Shown here: positions 17,922-27,801 of the stretch, in pieces
Numbering within the stretch: the first letter of the stretch is position 1
Layout of the letters: each line of letters starts with the position of its first letter
DNA from: Pseudomonas sp. MWU13-2100
GTDB taxonomy: Bacteria; Pseudomonadota; Gammaproteobacteria; Pseudomonadales; Pseudomonadaceae
Direction of reading: 5' to 3'
Length of the DNA: 64,000 nucleotides
Assembly: GCF_023242365.1 (NCBI RefSeq)
Contig: NZ_JALLIX010000012.1
Coordinates: 1-64,000, forward strand
Notes under the pieces: model-generated
Database searches by the model: none
The model's input: the letters and a program-made list of their open reading frames with translations, nothing else
What the model was told of the DNA's origin: nothing
Position numbers and translations under genes: made by a program

Positions 17922-20900
17922 AGGCGTTTTTCGGTTTTGTCGTGCGCTGGGTGATCCCGCTGCTGGGGCTGATCGCCCTGAGCCTGATCATCTGGTTCGT
18001 TGGTCCGCTGCTGGAAGTGCTGGTGCCGGAAGGTCGACGCTGGGCGTTGATCCTGTTGATTTTCGCGGTGTGGATCGCCTACCGCGTATTCCGCCTGATC
18101 CAGGCCCGGCGCCAGGCGGCCAGGGTCATGCAGAGCCTGGCCGCGGAAACCCCGCCGGACCCTGCCAGTGTCGCCACCGCCGAAGAGCTGGCGACCCTGC
18201 GCCAACGCATGGCCGAGGCCCTGGCGCTGCTCAAGAAAGCCAAGCTCGGCGGTGACGAACGCCGCAACCTGTACGAGTTGCCGTGGTACGTGATCATCGG
18301 CCCGCCGGGTTCGGGCAAGACCACCGCGCTGGTCAACTCGGGGCTGCATTTTCCCCTGGCCGCGCAGTTCGGCGCCGGGGCGATTCGCGGTGTCGGCGGT
18401 ACGCGCAACTGCGACTGGTGGTTTACCGACGAAGCCGTGCTGCTGGACACCGCCGGTCGCTACACCACCCAGGACAGCCATGCCCAGGTGGACAAGGCGG
18501 CCTGGCTGGGTTTTCTCGATCTGCTGAAAACCCAGCGTTCGCGGCGGCCCATCGACGGCGCTTTTATCGCCATCAGCCTGTCGGACTTGCTGCTCAGCAC
18601 TGACGCGGAGCGGGTCGCCCACGCCACGGCGATCCGTGCGCGGATCCAGGAGCTGTACACCCAGCTCGGCGTGCGTTTCCCGATCTATCTGATGCTGACC
18701 AAGCTCGACCTGGTGCCGGGGTTCATGGAGTTCTTCGACGCCCTGAGCAAGGAAGAGCGGGCCCAGGTCTGGGGCATGACCTTCGACCTGGACGACGGCA
18801 AGCACGCCGCCGGTCCGCTGGCGCGTTTTCAGGAAGAGTTCATGGGGCTCGAGCAGCGCCTCAACGCGCGGCTGGTGGAGCGTCTGCAACAGGAGCGCGA
18901 CCCGGTGCGGCGCGACCTGATCTACGGTTTCCCGCAGCAGTTCGGTGCGCTGAAGACCTGTCTGCAGGATTTCCTCGACGGTGTGTTTAAGCCCAATGCC
19001 TATGAAGACCGCGCTTTGCTGCGCGGCGTGTACTTCACCAGCGGCACTCAGGAAGGCAGTCCTATCGATCGCCTGATCGGCGCCATGGCCCAGAGCATGA
19101 GCCTCGACCGCCAGCAGCTGGCGCGTCAGAGCGGCAGCGGGCGCAGCTATTTTATCGAGAAGTTGTTCACCGCCGTGGCCTTTGCCGAGCGCGGGCTGGT
19201 GGGAGTCAACCCCAAGGTCGAACAGCGGCGCAAATGGCTGGCGCGTGGGGTGCTGGCGACCACGGTCGCGGTGGTGCTGGTGGTCGGTACGCTGTGGTGG
19301 CTGAGTTTCCGCGCCAATGAGGCTTATATCGCCCAGGTCGACCAGAAGGTCGCGCCCCTGGGCCAGAGCGTGCAGGAACTCAGTTCGGCGCAACGCGACG
19401 TGCTGGCGGTGCTGCCGTTGCTCAATGCGGTCAAGCACTTGGCCGGCGACGCACCAGGCTGGGCCGAAGGCCTGGGCCTGTACCAGGGCGACATGCTCGA
19501 AGCCGAGTCCGCCAGCGTCTATCGCAAGTTGCTGATCGCGGTGTTCGCGCCGCGCCTGCTGACCCGCGTCGAAGAACAACTGCACGGCGGCGGTAATTCG
19601 GACTTCCTCTACGAAGGCCTGAAAGCCTATCTGATGCTGGCCGACAACGAGCATTACGACCCGCAGTTCATCAAGGCCTGGATCGCCCTCGACTGGGATC
19701 GTAGCCTGCCGCGGGATCTACCGCCGGAGCAGCGCGCCGCCCTCGGCGAGCATCTGCAAGCGCTGTTCGAACGTCGGCCACCGAATGCCCGGCTGGACGA
19801 ACGATTGATCGACGACCTGCGTCGCCAGTTGCAACAGCTGCCGGTGGCGCAGCGGGTCTATGACCGGGTCAAACGGCAGAAACTGCCGGACGGCGTGGTG
19901 GATTTCCGCCTGAACGAGGCTGCCGGGCGTGATGCGGCGCTGGTGTTCAGTCGCAAGAGCGGCAAGCCCCTGGGCGATCCGTTGAGCGGCTTCTTCACCG
20001 TCAAGGGTTATCGGCAGGCCTTCCTGCTGACCAGCCTGAACCAGGCCAATACCGTTGCCGAGGAACAATGGGTGCTGGGCCGCGACCCGGCCGACCAGCA
20101 GAATGTCGCCAGCCTGGCGGCGGATGTACGGCGCCTGTATTTCCAGGACTATCTGCGCCAGTGGGATGCCTTGCTCGCCGATATCGACTTTGTGCCGATC
20201 ACCAGCGTGGCCCAGGCCGCCGATGTGCTGCGGGTGATTTCCGGACCGACCTCGCCGCTGAAAAAGTTGCTGGTGGCGGTGGCCAGGGAAACCGATCTGC
20301 AGCAGGAGGAACGCCAGTTGGCAGCCCAGGGCAAGCCGGTCGCGGGCAATGTCGACCAGCTCAAACAACGCCTCGGTTCCCTGCTCGGTCAGGAACAGGC
20401 GGCGGGCAACGCCGTGCCGGTGGAGACGCAGGACCCGGTGAGCGCGCACTTCGCCGAGCTCAATGCCCTGGTCAACAAGGGCGAAGGTGAGCCGGCGGCC
20501 ATCGATGCCTTGCTGGCGGACCTGAATGCGCTCTATGTGCAGGTCAGCGCCATGTCCGGTGCCAGTGGCGATGCCCTGCTCGGCGAGGCGAAGAACCAGG
20601 CCTCGGCCGCCGCCACGCGGGTCAGCCTGAATGCCGAGCGCCAGCCGCCGCTGGTCCAGGGGCTGGTCAAGTCGGTGGTCAGTTCGACCACCAACAGCAT
20701 GATGGGCGGGGTGCGCAACCAACTGAACGCGGCCTGGACCAGCGAAGTGGTCAACGTCTATCGGCAGTCCCTCAGCGGTCGTTATCCGCTGACGCCCGGC
20801 AGTGCCCGGGATGCGACGCTGGAGGACTTCGGCCTGTTCTTCGGGGTCGGCGGGGTGATGGACAACTACTTCCGCAAGTACCTGCAGCCCTATGTCGACA

Positions 20901-21421
20901 CCTCGGCGACCCCTTGGCGCTGGCAGCCGGGGGCGGCGCAGAAACTCGGGATTGCCCCTGGCGTATTGCAGACCTTCCAGCGCGCCGCGGCGATTCGCGA
21001 TGCGTTCTTCCGCTCGGGCGGCACCCAGCCGACGGTACGTTTCGAACTCAAGCCAGTGGCGATGGATGCGTCCATCACCCAGTTCCAGCTTGAGCTCGAC
21101 GGCCAGCAGGTCGGTTATGACCACGGTCCGAGCCGGCCGGTGGCGATGCAATGGCCGAACCCCGGCAGCGTTGGCGTGGTGCGCCTGTCGATCACGCCGC
21201 CGTCGGCCAGCGGACGCTCCGGGATCACCCTGGACGGTCCCTGGGCCTGGTTCCGTCTGCTGGAGCAATCGGACCTGGTGGCTGGTAATGCGCCGGATCG
21301 CTTCAATCTGCGGTTGCGGGTGGATGGTGCGAGCATCTCCTACGAGTTGCGCGCCAGCAGCGCCTTCAATCCTTTCAAGAGCCGCGTGCTCAATGGCTTC
21401 AGCCTGCCGGAGCGCTTATGA
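17918..21421 (+). CDS. tssM: T6SS inner-membrane protein TssM (IcmF)
   Basis: TssM spans inner membrane and periplasm and connects TssL/TssK to TssJ. The 1167-residue protein begins at a GTG that overlaps the tssL stop and has a GGAGG ribosome site. Two N-terminal helices (~5-30 and ~45-65) precede a cytoplasmic NTPase-like domain with an intact Walker A, GPPGSGKTTAL (~127), and LLDTAGRY. A third helix at ~443-463 leads into the large periplasmic part (IcmF-related and DUF1215-type C-terminal domains). The stop overlaps the start of tagF by 4 bp. Confidence 0.97.
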   Translation: MKAFFGFVVRWVIPLLGLIALSLIIWFVGPLLEVLVPEGRRWALILLIFAVWIAYRVFRLIQARRQAARVMQSLAAETPPDPASVATAEELATLRQRMAEALALLKKAKLGGDERRNLYELPWYVIIGPPGSGKTTALVNSGLHFPLAAQFGAGAIRGVGGTRNCDWWFTDEAVLLDTAGRYTTQDSHAQVDKAAWLGFLDLLKTQRSRRPIDGAFIAISLSDLLLSTDAERVAHATAIRARIQELYTQLGVRFPIYLMLTKLDLVPGFMEFFDALSKEERAQVWGMTFDLDDGKHAAGPLARFQEEFMGLEQRLNARLVERLQQERDPVRRDLIYGFPQQFGALKTCLQDFLDGVFKPNAYEDRALLRGVYFTSGTQEGSPIDRLIGAMAQSMSLDRQQLARQSGSGRSYFIEKLFTAVAFAERGLVGVNPKVEQRRKWLARGVLATTVAVVLVVGTLWWLSFRANEAYIAQVDQKVAPLGQSVQELSSAQRDVLAVLPLLNAVKHLAGDAPGWAEGLGLYQGDMLEAESASVYRKLLIAVFAPRLLTRVEEQLHGGGNSDFLYEGLKAYLMLADNEHYDPQFIKAWIALDWDRSLPRDLPPEQRAALGEHLQALFERRPPNARLDERLIDDLRRQLQQLPVAQRVYDRVKRQKLPDGVVDFRLNEAAGRDAALVFSRKSGKPLGDPLSGFFTVKGYRQAFLLTSLNQANTVAEEQWVLGRDPADQQNVASLAADVRRLYFQDYLRQWDALLADIDFVPITSVAQAADVLRVISGPTSPLKKLLVAVARETDLQQEERQLAAQGKPVAGNVDQLKQRLGSLLGQEQAAGNAVPVETQDPVSAHFAELNALVNKGEGEPAAIDALLADLNALYVQVSAMSGASGDALLGEAKNQASAAATRVSLNAERQPPLVQGLVKSVVSSTTNSMMGGVRNQLNAAWTSEVVNVYRQSLSGRYPLTPGSARDATLEDFGLFFGVGGVMDNYFRKYLQPYVDTSATPWRWQPGAAQKLGIAPGVLQTFQRAAAIRDAFFRSGGTQPTVRFELKPVAMDASITQFQLELDGQQVGYDHGPSRPVAMQWPNPGSVGVVRLSITPPSASGRSGITLDGPWAWFRLLEQSDLVAGNAPDRFNLRLRVDGASISYELRASSAFNPFKSRVLNGFSLPERL

Positions 21422-22071
21422 CGACGGTGGGTTTCTACGGCAAGCTGGCCAGCCGCGGCGACTTTGTCAGCCGTGGTCTGCCACAGAATTTTATCCAGCC
21501 CTGGGATGCCTGGCTGGCTTCGGGCTTGCTCGCCAGCCAGCAGCAACTGGGTGCTGACTGGTTGAGTGTGTACCTGGTCAGCCCGCTCTGGCGTTTTGTG
21601 CTGGCGCCGGGCGTCTGTGGGCCGGACGCGGTGGCCGGGGTGTTGATGCCGAGCATCGACCGGGTCGGGCGCTACTTTCCGTTGACCGTGGCCCAACCCC
21701 TCGATCCCGGGCACGCCCTGGCGGCGGTGGTCGGCGGAGCGGACGCCTGGTTCGAGCAGGCCGAAGCCCTGTTGCTGGCGACCCTGGAAGAAGGCGCCGG
21801 TTTCGAAGCGTTCGATCAGGGTGTCGAGAACCTGGGTGGTTTGCCATTCACCAACAAGGCGCCCTCCAGCGTCTTCGCCGGGTTGCAGCGCCTGGCCGCG
21901 CTCGATGCGCCAAGCCGTGCCAGCGCCCTGGCCGAGCAGGCCTGCATCGGTAGCAGCCTTTGGTGGGGACGTGGTTCGCAGCGCATCGAGGCGGGCCTGA
22001 TGCGCTGCGCTGGCCTGCCGGCCACCGTCGATTTCGGCAGTTTCCTTCTGGGCAAGGGGGCATCGATCTAG
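21418..22071 (+). CDS. tagF: T6SS post-translational repressor TagF
   Basis: The 217-residue protein matches the TagF/BMA_A0400 family: MTTVGFYGKLASRGDFVSRG, PWDAWLASG, GVCGPDAVAGVLMPSIDRVGR. In P. aeruginosa TagF holds the system off by binding Fha, independently of threonine phosphorylation. The gene overlaps tssM by 4 bp and abuts pppA with no spacing, so it is made together with the regulators it acts beside. Confidence 0.94.
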   Translation: MTTVGFYGKLASRGDFVSRGLPQNFIQPWDAWLASGLLASQQQLGADWLSVYLVSPLWRFVLAPGVCGPDAVAGVLMPSIDRVGRYFPLTVAQPLDPGHALAAVVGGADAWFEQAEALLLATLEEGAGFEAFDQGVENLGGLPFTNKAPSSVFAGLQRLAALDAPSRASALAEQACIGSSLWWGRGSQRIEAGLMRCAGLPATVDFGSFLLGKGASI

Positions 22072-22800
22072 ATGGCTCACGCACCTGCAATCAATTACCA
22101 GTCGGCCAGCTACAGCCATGTCGGCATGGTCCGCCAGATCAACGAGGACGCCTTCCTGGAACTGCCCGGCGCCGGGCTCTGGGTGGTGGCCGACGGCATG
22201 GGCGGGCATGCGGCGGGGGACTACGTCAGCAGCCTGATCGTCGATACCCTGCGGCGTATTGCGCCCTCGGACTCCCTGGCGATCTACACCTCGGCCCTGC
22301 GCTCGCGCCTGGCGGAGGTCAATGCCGCCGTGCGCGAGGAAACCGCCCACCGCGGCGTGGCGATGATGGGCAGCACCGTGGTGCTGTTGGCGGTGCGCGG
22401 GGCCGAGGGCGTCTGCCTGTGGGCCGGCGACAGTCGCCTGTATCGCCTGCGTGACGGTCAGCTGGAGAGCGTTTCCCGCGATCATAGTTATGTCCAGGAC
22501 CTGCAGGACAGCGGCTTGCTCAGCGAGGCCGAGGCGCGGGTGCACCCACGGGCGAACATCGTCACCCGGGCGATTGGCGTGGAGGCGCAACTGGAGTTGT
22601 CGATGGTGCCGTTCCAGGTGCTGACCGGCGACACCTACCTGCTGTGCAGCGACGGCTTGAACAAGACCGCCGAAGACGCCGAGATCCGCGACGTGCTGGC
22701 GCATGCCGACCCCTATGACGTGGTCCGCAGCCTGGTGCACCTGGGCCTGACCCGGGGCGCCCCCGACAACATCACGGCGATTGTCGTCAAAGCCACCTGA
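22072..22800 (+). CDS. pppA: PP2C-type protein phosphatase PppA
   Basis: PppA removes phosphate from Fha and so counters PpkA, which helps disassemble and reposition the machine. The 242-residue protein has the full PP2C metal-binding set: an N-terminal INEDAFLE, VVADGMGGHAAGD (~40), LWAGDSRLYRLRDG (~120), LLCSDGLNK and GAPDNITAIVV. It is cytoplasmic, and starts directly after the tagF stop. ppkA begins 14 bp downstream, giving the usual kinase/phosphatase pair. Confidence 0.96.
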   Translation: MAHAPAINYQSASYSHVGMVRQINEDAFLELPGAGLWVVADGMGGHAAGDYVSSLIVDTLRRIAPSDSLAIYTSALRSRLAEVNAAVREETAHRGVAMMGSTVVLLAVRGAEGVCLWAGDSRLYRLRDGQLESVSRDHSYVQDLQDSGLLSEAEARVHPRANIVTRAIGVEAQLELSMVPFQVLTGDTYLLCSDGLNKTAEDAEIRDVLAHADPYDVVRSLVHLGLTRGAPDNITAIVVKAT

Positions 22801-22814
22801 AGATCCCTGACACC

Positions 22815-25800
22815 ATGGAAATAATGATTCCCGGATTCGATATAGGCGAGGAGATTGGCGAAGGCGCCATGGCAACCGTCTATCTGGCGACCCAACGGTC
22901 GCTGGAGCGCAAGGTGGCGCTGAAAGTGATGGCGGCCGCACTGGCCGCCGACCCGACCTTCTGCGAGCGGTTCCTGCGTGAAGGCCGGACCCTGGCGCGG
23001 CTGTCGCATCCCAACACCGTGACCATCCATGACATCGGCAATGTCGGCGAGCTGTATTACATGGCCATGGAGTACCTGCCCAATGGCACGCTCAAGGAGC
23101 GGATCGCGGCGGGACTGAGCCCGGAGCAGGGGCTGGGTTATATCCGCCAGATCGCCTCGGCCCTGGGTTATGCCCATGCCAAGGGCCTGGTGCACCGTGA
23201 TGTGAAACCGGCCAACATCCTCTTCCGCGCCGATGGCACGGCGGTACTCTCGGACTTCGGCATCGCCAAGTCGCTGGACGATCGCACCCAGTTCACCCAG
23301 GCCGGGTTTGCCGTGGGCACGCCGAGCTATATGAGCCCGGAGCAGGCCCGGGGGCAGGACCTCGATGGGCGATCGGACCTGTATGCGCTGGGTGTGGTGC
23401 TCTACGAAATACTCGTCGGCAAGTTGCCCTACATCGGCACCGATGCCCTGTCCACGGCCCTGGCGCACCTGACTGAGCCGCTGCCGGAGTTGCCGCTCCA
23501 GCATGGGCGCTACCAGGAAGTCTTGCGCCGGTTGTTGGCCAAGGACCCGGCGGAGCGTTTCCCGGATGCCGCGGCTTTGCTGCGGGAGCTGGATAATCTG
23601 CCGGCGGAAAACCTCGAGGCGACCCTGGTCCGGCCGCTGGCGATTGAGCCGCCGACGCCGACTGCGCCAGCGGCCAGTGACCTGGGCGGGCTGACCCCGG
23701 TGTCGATCGAGATTCCCGCTACGGCCCAGACGGCTGCGCCGATACCAGCACCACGCCCCGCAGCTACGCCGGTTCTCGATCGTTCCGCCGAATCCGGACA
23801 ACGGCGCGGTCCGGTGCTGACGCTGGTTGCCGTGGCGGTGGCCGCCGCCCTCGGTTTGGCGGGCGGCGGTTACTGGTGGCTGGGGCGTGAGAGCCATCCC
23901 GCGACGCCGATCACGGTCGCGCAGCCGCCGGCCAAAACACCGTCGGTGCCGAATCCGTCTCCGGCTTCGAATCCGCCGCCGGTCCAGCCGGCCAGTGCGG
24001 CCCTGCCGGTGGCGGCGGATATCGACGGGGGCCAGCGCCCCCTGTTGATGGTCGGCAAGAAGACCCTGTTCCAGCGGGTCCTGAGCAAGCCCGGCGCAAG
24101 CTTTTCCAGCGATCCCGGGGCCAAGCCGGGCACGCCGCTGCCGGCGTTCTCGGTGCTGTACGTCTACCAGCGCAAGACTGTCGACGGCAGCACCTGGCTG
24201 CGGGTTGGCGCCGCCAGTGACGGCCGCAGCGAAGGCTGGTTGCCGCAGGATGCGGTCAGCGACTGGAAGCAGAGCCTGGTCCTCAAGTTCACCGAGCGCT
24301 CCGGGCGTGCGCCGGTGATGTTCCTGCGTGAGGCCGCCGATATCGACAAGCTGCTGGCCAATCCTTCGGCGGCGAAAAACCTGCTGCTCAATGCGCAGAA
24401 AAACCCTCAGGACAATCAGCGCGTGCTGGCCCTGGAGCCGGCCGCCAGTGCGGTGCCGCAGAACCAGTTCTACCTGCTGCCGATTTTCGATTCGCGCGAA
24501 AGCCTGGATGAAAACGGCCAGCCGGTGCAGTTGCTCAACGTTGCCTCCATCGACCCCGGCAGCACCTCGAAAGCCCTCGGCAACGGTGCCGCGCCGGCAG
24601 TCGCGGCCGACACCTTCCGCACAGCCATTGTGCTGGTGGTGGACACCACGGAGTCGATGCAGCCGTATATCGATCAGGTCCGCGACGTGGTCCACGAGCT
24701 GCAAAGCCAGATTGCCCAGCGTGGTGAACTGGACAGCGTGAGCTTCGGCCTGATCGGCTTTCGCAACAATATCCAGAAGACCCCGGGCCTGCAGTACCTG
24801 ACCAAGACCCTGGTGACCCTCGACCAGGGCCGCGATCCCGAGCGCTTCCTGGAGTTGGCGCGGGAGGTCAAGGCGTCGACGATCTCCAGCCATTCGTTCA
24901 ACGAGGACTCCTTCGCCGGGGTCATGCAGGCGGTCAATGGCATGGACTGGTCGGGCTACGGCGGCCGGCTGATCCTGTTGGTCACCGATGCCGGTTCGTT
25001 GCGCAAGAACGACCCCTACAGCAGCACCAAAATGAACGAAGCGGAGATCCGTCAGGCCGCGCTGGGCAAGCAGATCAAGATCTACGCGTTGCACCTGCGC
25101 AGCGATGCCGGGAAGAAGAACCATGCCTTCGCCGAGCAGCAGTACCGGACCCTGACCGCCGACGCCAACCCGCAGATCGGTGATCTGTATATCCCGGTCC
25201 AGGGCGGCGACGTGCACAAGCTTGGCGAACGGGTCGGCGAGATCGGCTCGGTGTTCGCCAACCTGGTGCACCAGGTGCGCAGCAACCAGACCCAGGCCGT
25301 GCCGCTGCTGGCGGCCTCGCCGAGCCTGGCGGACAAAACGGCGGCCATCGGTTATGCCATGCACATGGATTTCCTTGGGCACAAGGCCGCCAGCCAGGCG
25401 CCGCAACTGGTCAGCGCCTGGACCGCCGACCGCGACCTGACCAATCCGGCGCTGCCGGCGTTCCAGGTCTGCGTGATGCTGACCAAGTTGCAACTCAACG
25501 AGCTGCAGCAGTCGCTGAAGCTGATCGTCGACGCGGCGCGCAAGACCCAGACCTCGCCCAAGGATTTCTTCCAGGAAATCGCCAGCGCCAGTGCCTATAT
25601 GAGCCGCGACCCGCAGGCCTTGCGCAAGGGCGGCAACCTGGCCGACGGCGGCCTTCTCGGCGAGTACCTGGAAGGTCTGCCGTACCGCAGCAAGTCGCTG
25701 AACATGACCCAGGATCTCTGGCTGTCGCTGAGCGTGGCCGAACAGGAAGACTTTATCGACGAACTGGATTCGAAGATCCGCCTCTACGAAACCTTCCACA

Positions 25801-25883
25801 ACGATGTGGCCAATTGGGTCCGGTTCGGCGATGCCGAGCCGGGTGATGCGTTGTACCGCGTACCTTTGTCGACGTTGCCGTGA
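22815..25883 (+). CDS. ppkA: T6SS Ser/Thr kinase PpkA with vWA domain
   Basis: PpkA phosphorylates Fha in response to the TagQRST signal. The 1022-residue protein has a Hanks-type kinase domain (~8-265) with the glycine loop GEGAMATV, the AxK lysine at KVALKVM, HRDVKPANI, DFGIAK and a GTPSYMSPEQ activation segment. A Pro/Ala linker, one transmembrane helix (~335-357) and a periplasmic part follow. The last includes a von Willebrand A domain from ~600 with the MIDAS motif DTTES. Its stop is fused with the tagT start (TGATG). An alternative ATG three codons in (22824) is possible. Confidence 0.96.
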   Translation: MEIMIPGFDIGEEIGEGAMATVYLATQRSLERKVALKVMAAALAADPTFCERFLREGRTLARLSHPNTVTIHDIGNVGELYYMAMEYLPNGTLKERIAAGLSPEQGLGYIRQIASALGYAHAKGLVHRDVKPANILFRADGTAVLSDFGIAKSLDDRTQFTQAGFAVGTPSYMSPEQARGQDLDGRSDLYALGVVLYEILVGKLPYIGTDALSTALAHLTEPLPELPLQHGRYQEVLRRLLAKDPAERFPDAAALLRELDNLPAENLEATLVRPLAIEPPTPTAPAASDLGGLTPVSIEIPATAQTAAPIPAPRPAATPVLDRSAESGQRRGPVLTLVAVAVAAALGLAGGGYWWLGRESHPATPITVAQPPAKTPSVPNPSPASNPPPVQPASAALPVAADIDGGQRPLLMVGKKTLFQRVLSKPGASFSSDPGAKPGTPLPAFSVLYVYQRKTVDGSTWLRVGAASDGRSEGWLPQDAVSDWKQSLVLKFTERSGRAPVMFLREAADIDKLLANPSAAKNLLLNAQKNPQDNQRVLALEPAASAVPQNQFYLLPIFDSRESLDENGQPVQLLNVASIDPGSTSKALGNGAAPAVAADTFRTAIVLVVDTTESMQPYIDQVRDVVHELQSQIAQRGELDSVSFGLIGFRNNIQKTPGLQYLTKTLVTLDQGRDPERFLELAREVKASTISSHSFNEDSFAGVMQAVNGMDWSGYGGRLILLVTDAGSLRKNDPYSSTKMNEAEIRQAALGKQIKIYALHLRSDAGKKNHAFAEQQYRTLTADANPQIGDLYIPVQGGDVHKLGERVGEIGSVFANLVHQVRSNQTQAVPLLAASPSLADKTAAIGYAMHMDFLGHKAASQAPQLVSAWTADRDLTNPALPAFQVCVMLTKLQLNELQQSLKLIVDAARKTQTSPKDFFQEIASASAYMSRDPQALRKGGNLADGGLLGEYLEGLPYRSKSLNMTQDLWLSLSVAEQEDFIDELDSKIRLYETFHNDVANWVRFGDAEPGDALYRVPLSTLP

Positions 25884-26599
25884 TGATCAGTCTGCGAGAA
25901 GTGCGCAAGACGCGGGGCGAGGGCGCTCAGCGCTACAGCCTGGAGGTGCCGTGCCTGAGCCTGGCGCCCGGCGCGCAGTGGGCGGTGGTCGGGCCCAGCG
26001 GTTGTGGCAAGAGCACCTTGCTCGATCTGCTGGCGCTGGTGTTGGCGCCGGACCGCGCCGGCCTGTTCGTCTTCGACGAGCCGGCCGGCGCGCTGGATAT
26101 CGCCGCGTTGTGGCGCCAGGGCCGGCATGATCGCCTGGCGGACCTGCGTAGCCGAAAGCTCGGCTATGTGCTGCAGACCGGGGGCTTGCTGGGTTTTCTC
26201 GATGTGCGCGGGAATATCGCCTTGTCGCGCCAACTTCTGGGTATGAAGGAGGACGGCAGCGTCCAGCGGCTCGCCGAGCAACTGGAAATCGCCGATCAGT
26301 TGGACAAGAAGCCCCAGGCCCTGTCGGTCGGCCAGCGCCAGCGGGTCAGTTGTGCCCGGGCCCTGGCCCACGGCCCACGGCTGCTGTTGGCCGACGAGCC
26401 GACCGCGGCCCTCGATCCGCTGAATGCCGGACGGGTCATGCAATTGTTGTTGAAGCAGGCCCGGGAGCAGGGCGCCTGTTGCGTCATCGCCACCCATGAC
26501 GAAGCCCTGGTGCGCGAACTCGGCGTGCCGGTGTTGCGGATTGCCTGCCAGCGCGATGGCGATGGTGGTGTGACGGCGATCCTGGAGCAGACGCCATGA
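25883..26599 (+). CDS. tagT: ABC transporter ATPase TagT
   Basis: TagT is the ATPase partner of TagS; in P. aeruginosa this MacB/LolD-like pair sits upstream of PpkA in the signal that senses attack on the envelope. The 238-residue protein has Walker A GPSGCGKST, the signature LSVGQRQRVSCARAL, and Walker B RLLLADEPTAALD. An overlapping GTG at 25880 is an alternative start. The stop overlaps tagS by 4 bp. Confidence 0.94.
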   Translation: MISLREVRKTRGEGAQRYSLEVPCLSLAPGAQWAVVGPSGCGKSTLLDLLALVLAPDRAGLFVFDEPAGALDIAALWRQGRHDRLADLRSRKLGYVLQTGGLLGFLDVRGNIALSRQLLGMKEDGSVQRLAEQLEIADQLDKKPQALSVGQRQRVSCARALAHGPRLLLADEPTAALDPLNAGRVMQLLLKQAREQGACCVIATHDEALVRELGVPVLRIACQRDGDGGVTAILEQTP

Positions 26600-27801
26600 C
26601 CCGCGCCATCCTGATCGCCGACCTGGCCTGGCAGGACTATCGCACCGACTGGCGGCTGTCGGCCTGTGCGGTGCTGGCCCTGGTGGCGGTGATCGCACCG
26701 CTGCTGGTGTTGTTCGGTCTCAAGTTCGGCCTGGTCAGCAGCCTCACCGAACGCCTCGAACGCGATCCGACGGTGCGCGAGATCATTCCCCTCGGCGGCG
26801 GACGTTTCAGTGCGGCGTTTATCGCCGGGCTGGGGCAGCGTGAAGACGTCGCCTTTGCCTTGCCGCGGACCCGGCAGATCGCCGCGACCGCGGACTTGTC
26901 GACCAGTGCCCAGGGGCCGGTGGTCAATGTGGAAATGTTGCCCACCGCCGAGGGCGACCCCTTGCTCGGTGCCTTGCCCGCGCCGGTCGGCCTGGCGGCG
27001 ATGCTGCTCAGCCAGACGGCGGCGGAGAAACTCGGGGTGAAGGCGGGTGACTGGTTGCAGGTGTCTTTCGGCCGGCAGGTGGCTGGTCGTCTGGAAAGCC
27101 GCCACACGCAGGTCCAGGTGCAGGCGGTGTTGCCGCTGGAGGCCTTCGAGCGTGATGCGCTGTTCGCGCCGCTGGGCTTGCTGGAAGCCGCCGAGGACTA
27201 TCGCGACGGCCTGGGCGTGCCGGTGCTCGGCTGGCCCGGCGAGCCGGCGGGCAGCGCCGCGCAACGGGTCTATCCGGGGTTTCGCCTGTATGCCCGTGGG
27301 CTGGCCGATGTCGAGCCGCTGCGGCGCTATTTCGCCGAGCGCAACCTGCTGGTCTCGACCCAGGCCCAGACCATCGCCCAGGTACAGTCCCTGAGCCGCA
27401 ACCTCGGCATCGTGTTCTGGCTCATTGCTGCATTGGCCTTGGCCGGCGCCTTCGCGGCGCTCTTCGCCGGGGCCCTGGCGGCGGTCGAGCGCAAGCGCCG
27501 CGAGCTGTCGGTGTTGCGTCTGCTCGGCCTCGGCACCCGCTTACTGCTGCTGTTCGTGGTGCTGCAAGCGCTGTACAGCGGCCTGTTCGCGGGGCTGTTG
27601 AGCGGCGTGCTCTACAGCCTGGCGGAGTGGGGCTTGAACCGCTTGTTCGTACAGGCGGCCGGCGAGTACGCCAGCCGCCTGTTGTTGCCGCATTACCTGC
27701 TGGCACTTTTCAGCGTGCTGGCGGTCTGTGCTCTGGCTGCCGCCCTGGGGGGCTGGCGCGTGGCGCGGATAGAAGCTTCGGAAGGAATCAGAGATGTATA
27801 A
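26596..27801 (+). CDS. tagS: ABC transporter permease TagS (FtsX/LolE-like)
   Basis: The 401-residue protein has the FtsX/MacB permease layout: one N-terminal helix (~20-45), a large periplasmic domain (~50-270), and three C-terminal helices (~278-305, ~320-350, ~360-385). RRELSVLRLLGLGTR lies between the second and third helices, as in the family. It is expected to form an inner-membrane complex with TagT and, through its periplasmic domain, to transmit the TagQ/TagR signal to PpkA. The stop overlaps tagR by 8 bp. Confidence 0.92.
   Translation: MTRAILIADLAWQDYRTDWRLSACAVLALVAVIAPLLVLFGLKFGLVSSLTERLERDPTVREIIPLGGGRFSAAFIAGLGQREDVAFALPRTRQIAATADLSTSAQGPVVNVEMLPTAEGDPLLGALPAPVGLAAMLLSQTAAEKLGVKAGDWLQVSFGRQVAGRLESRHTQVQVQAVLPLEAFERDALFAPLGLLEAAEDYRDGLGVPVLGWPGEPAGSAAQRVYPGFRLYARGLADVEPLRRYFAERNLLVSTQAQTIAQVQSLSRNLGIVFWLIAALALAGAFAALFAGALAAVERKRRELSVLRLLGLGTRLLLLFVVLQALYSGLFAGLLSGVLYSLAEWGLNRLFVQAAGEYASRLLLPHYLLALFSVLAVCALAAALGGWRVARIEASEGIRDV

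Noticed and set aside
17672..19654. 660-codon minus-strand open frame
   Set aside because: It is antisense to the tssL end and tssM start, which have clear motifs.
22713..25799. 1028-codon open frame on the minus strand
   Set aside because: It is antisense to ppkA, whose frame has all kinase and vWA motifs. Long antisense frames are common in high-G+C DNA; no domain was seen in it.
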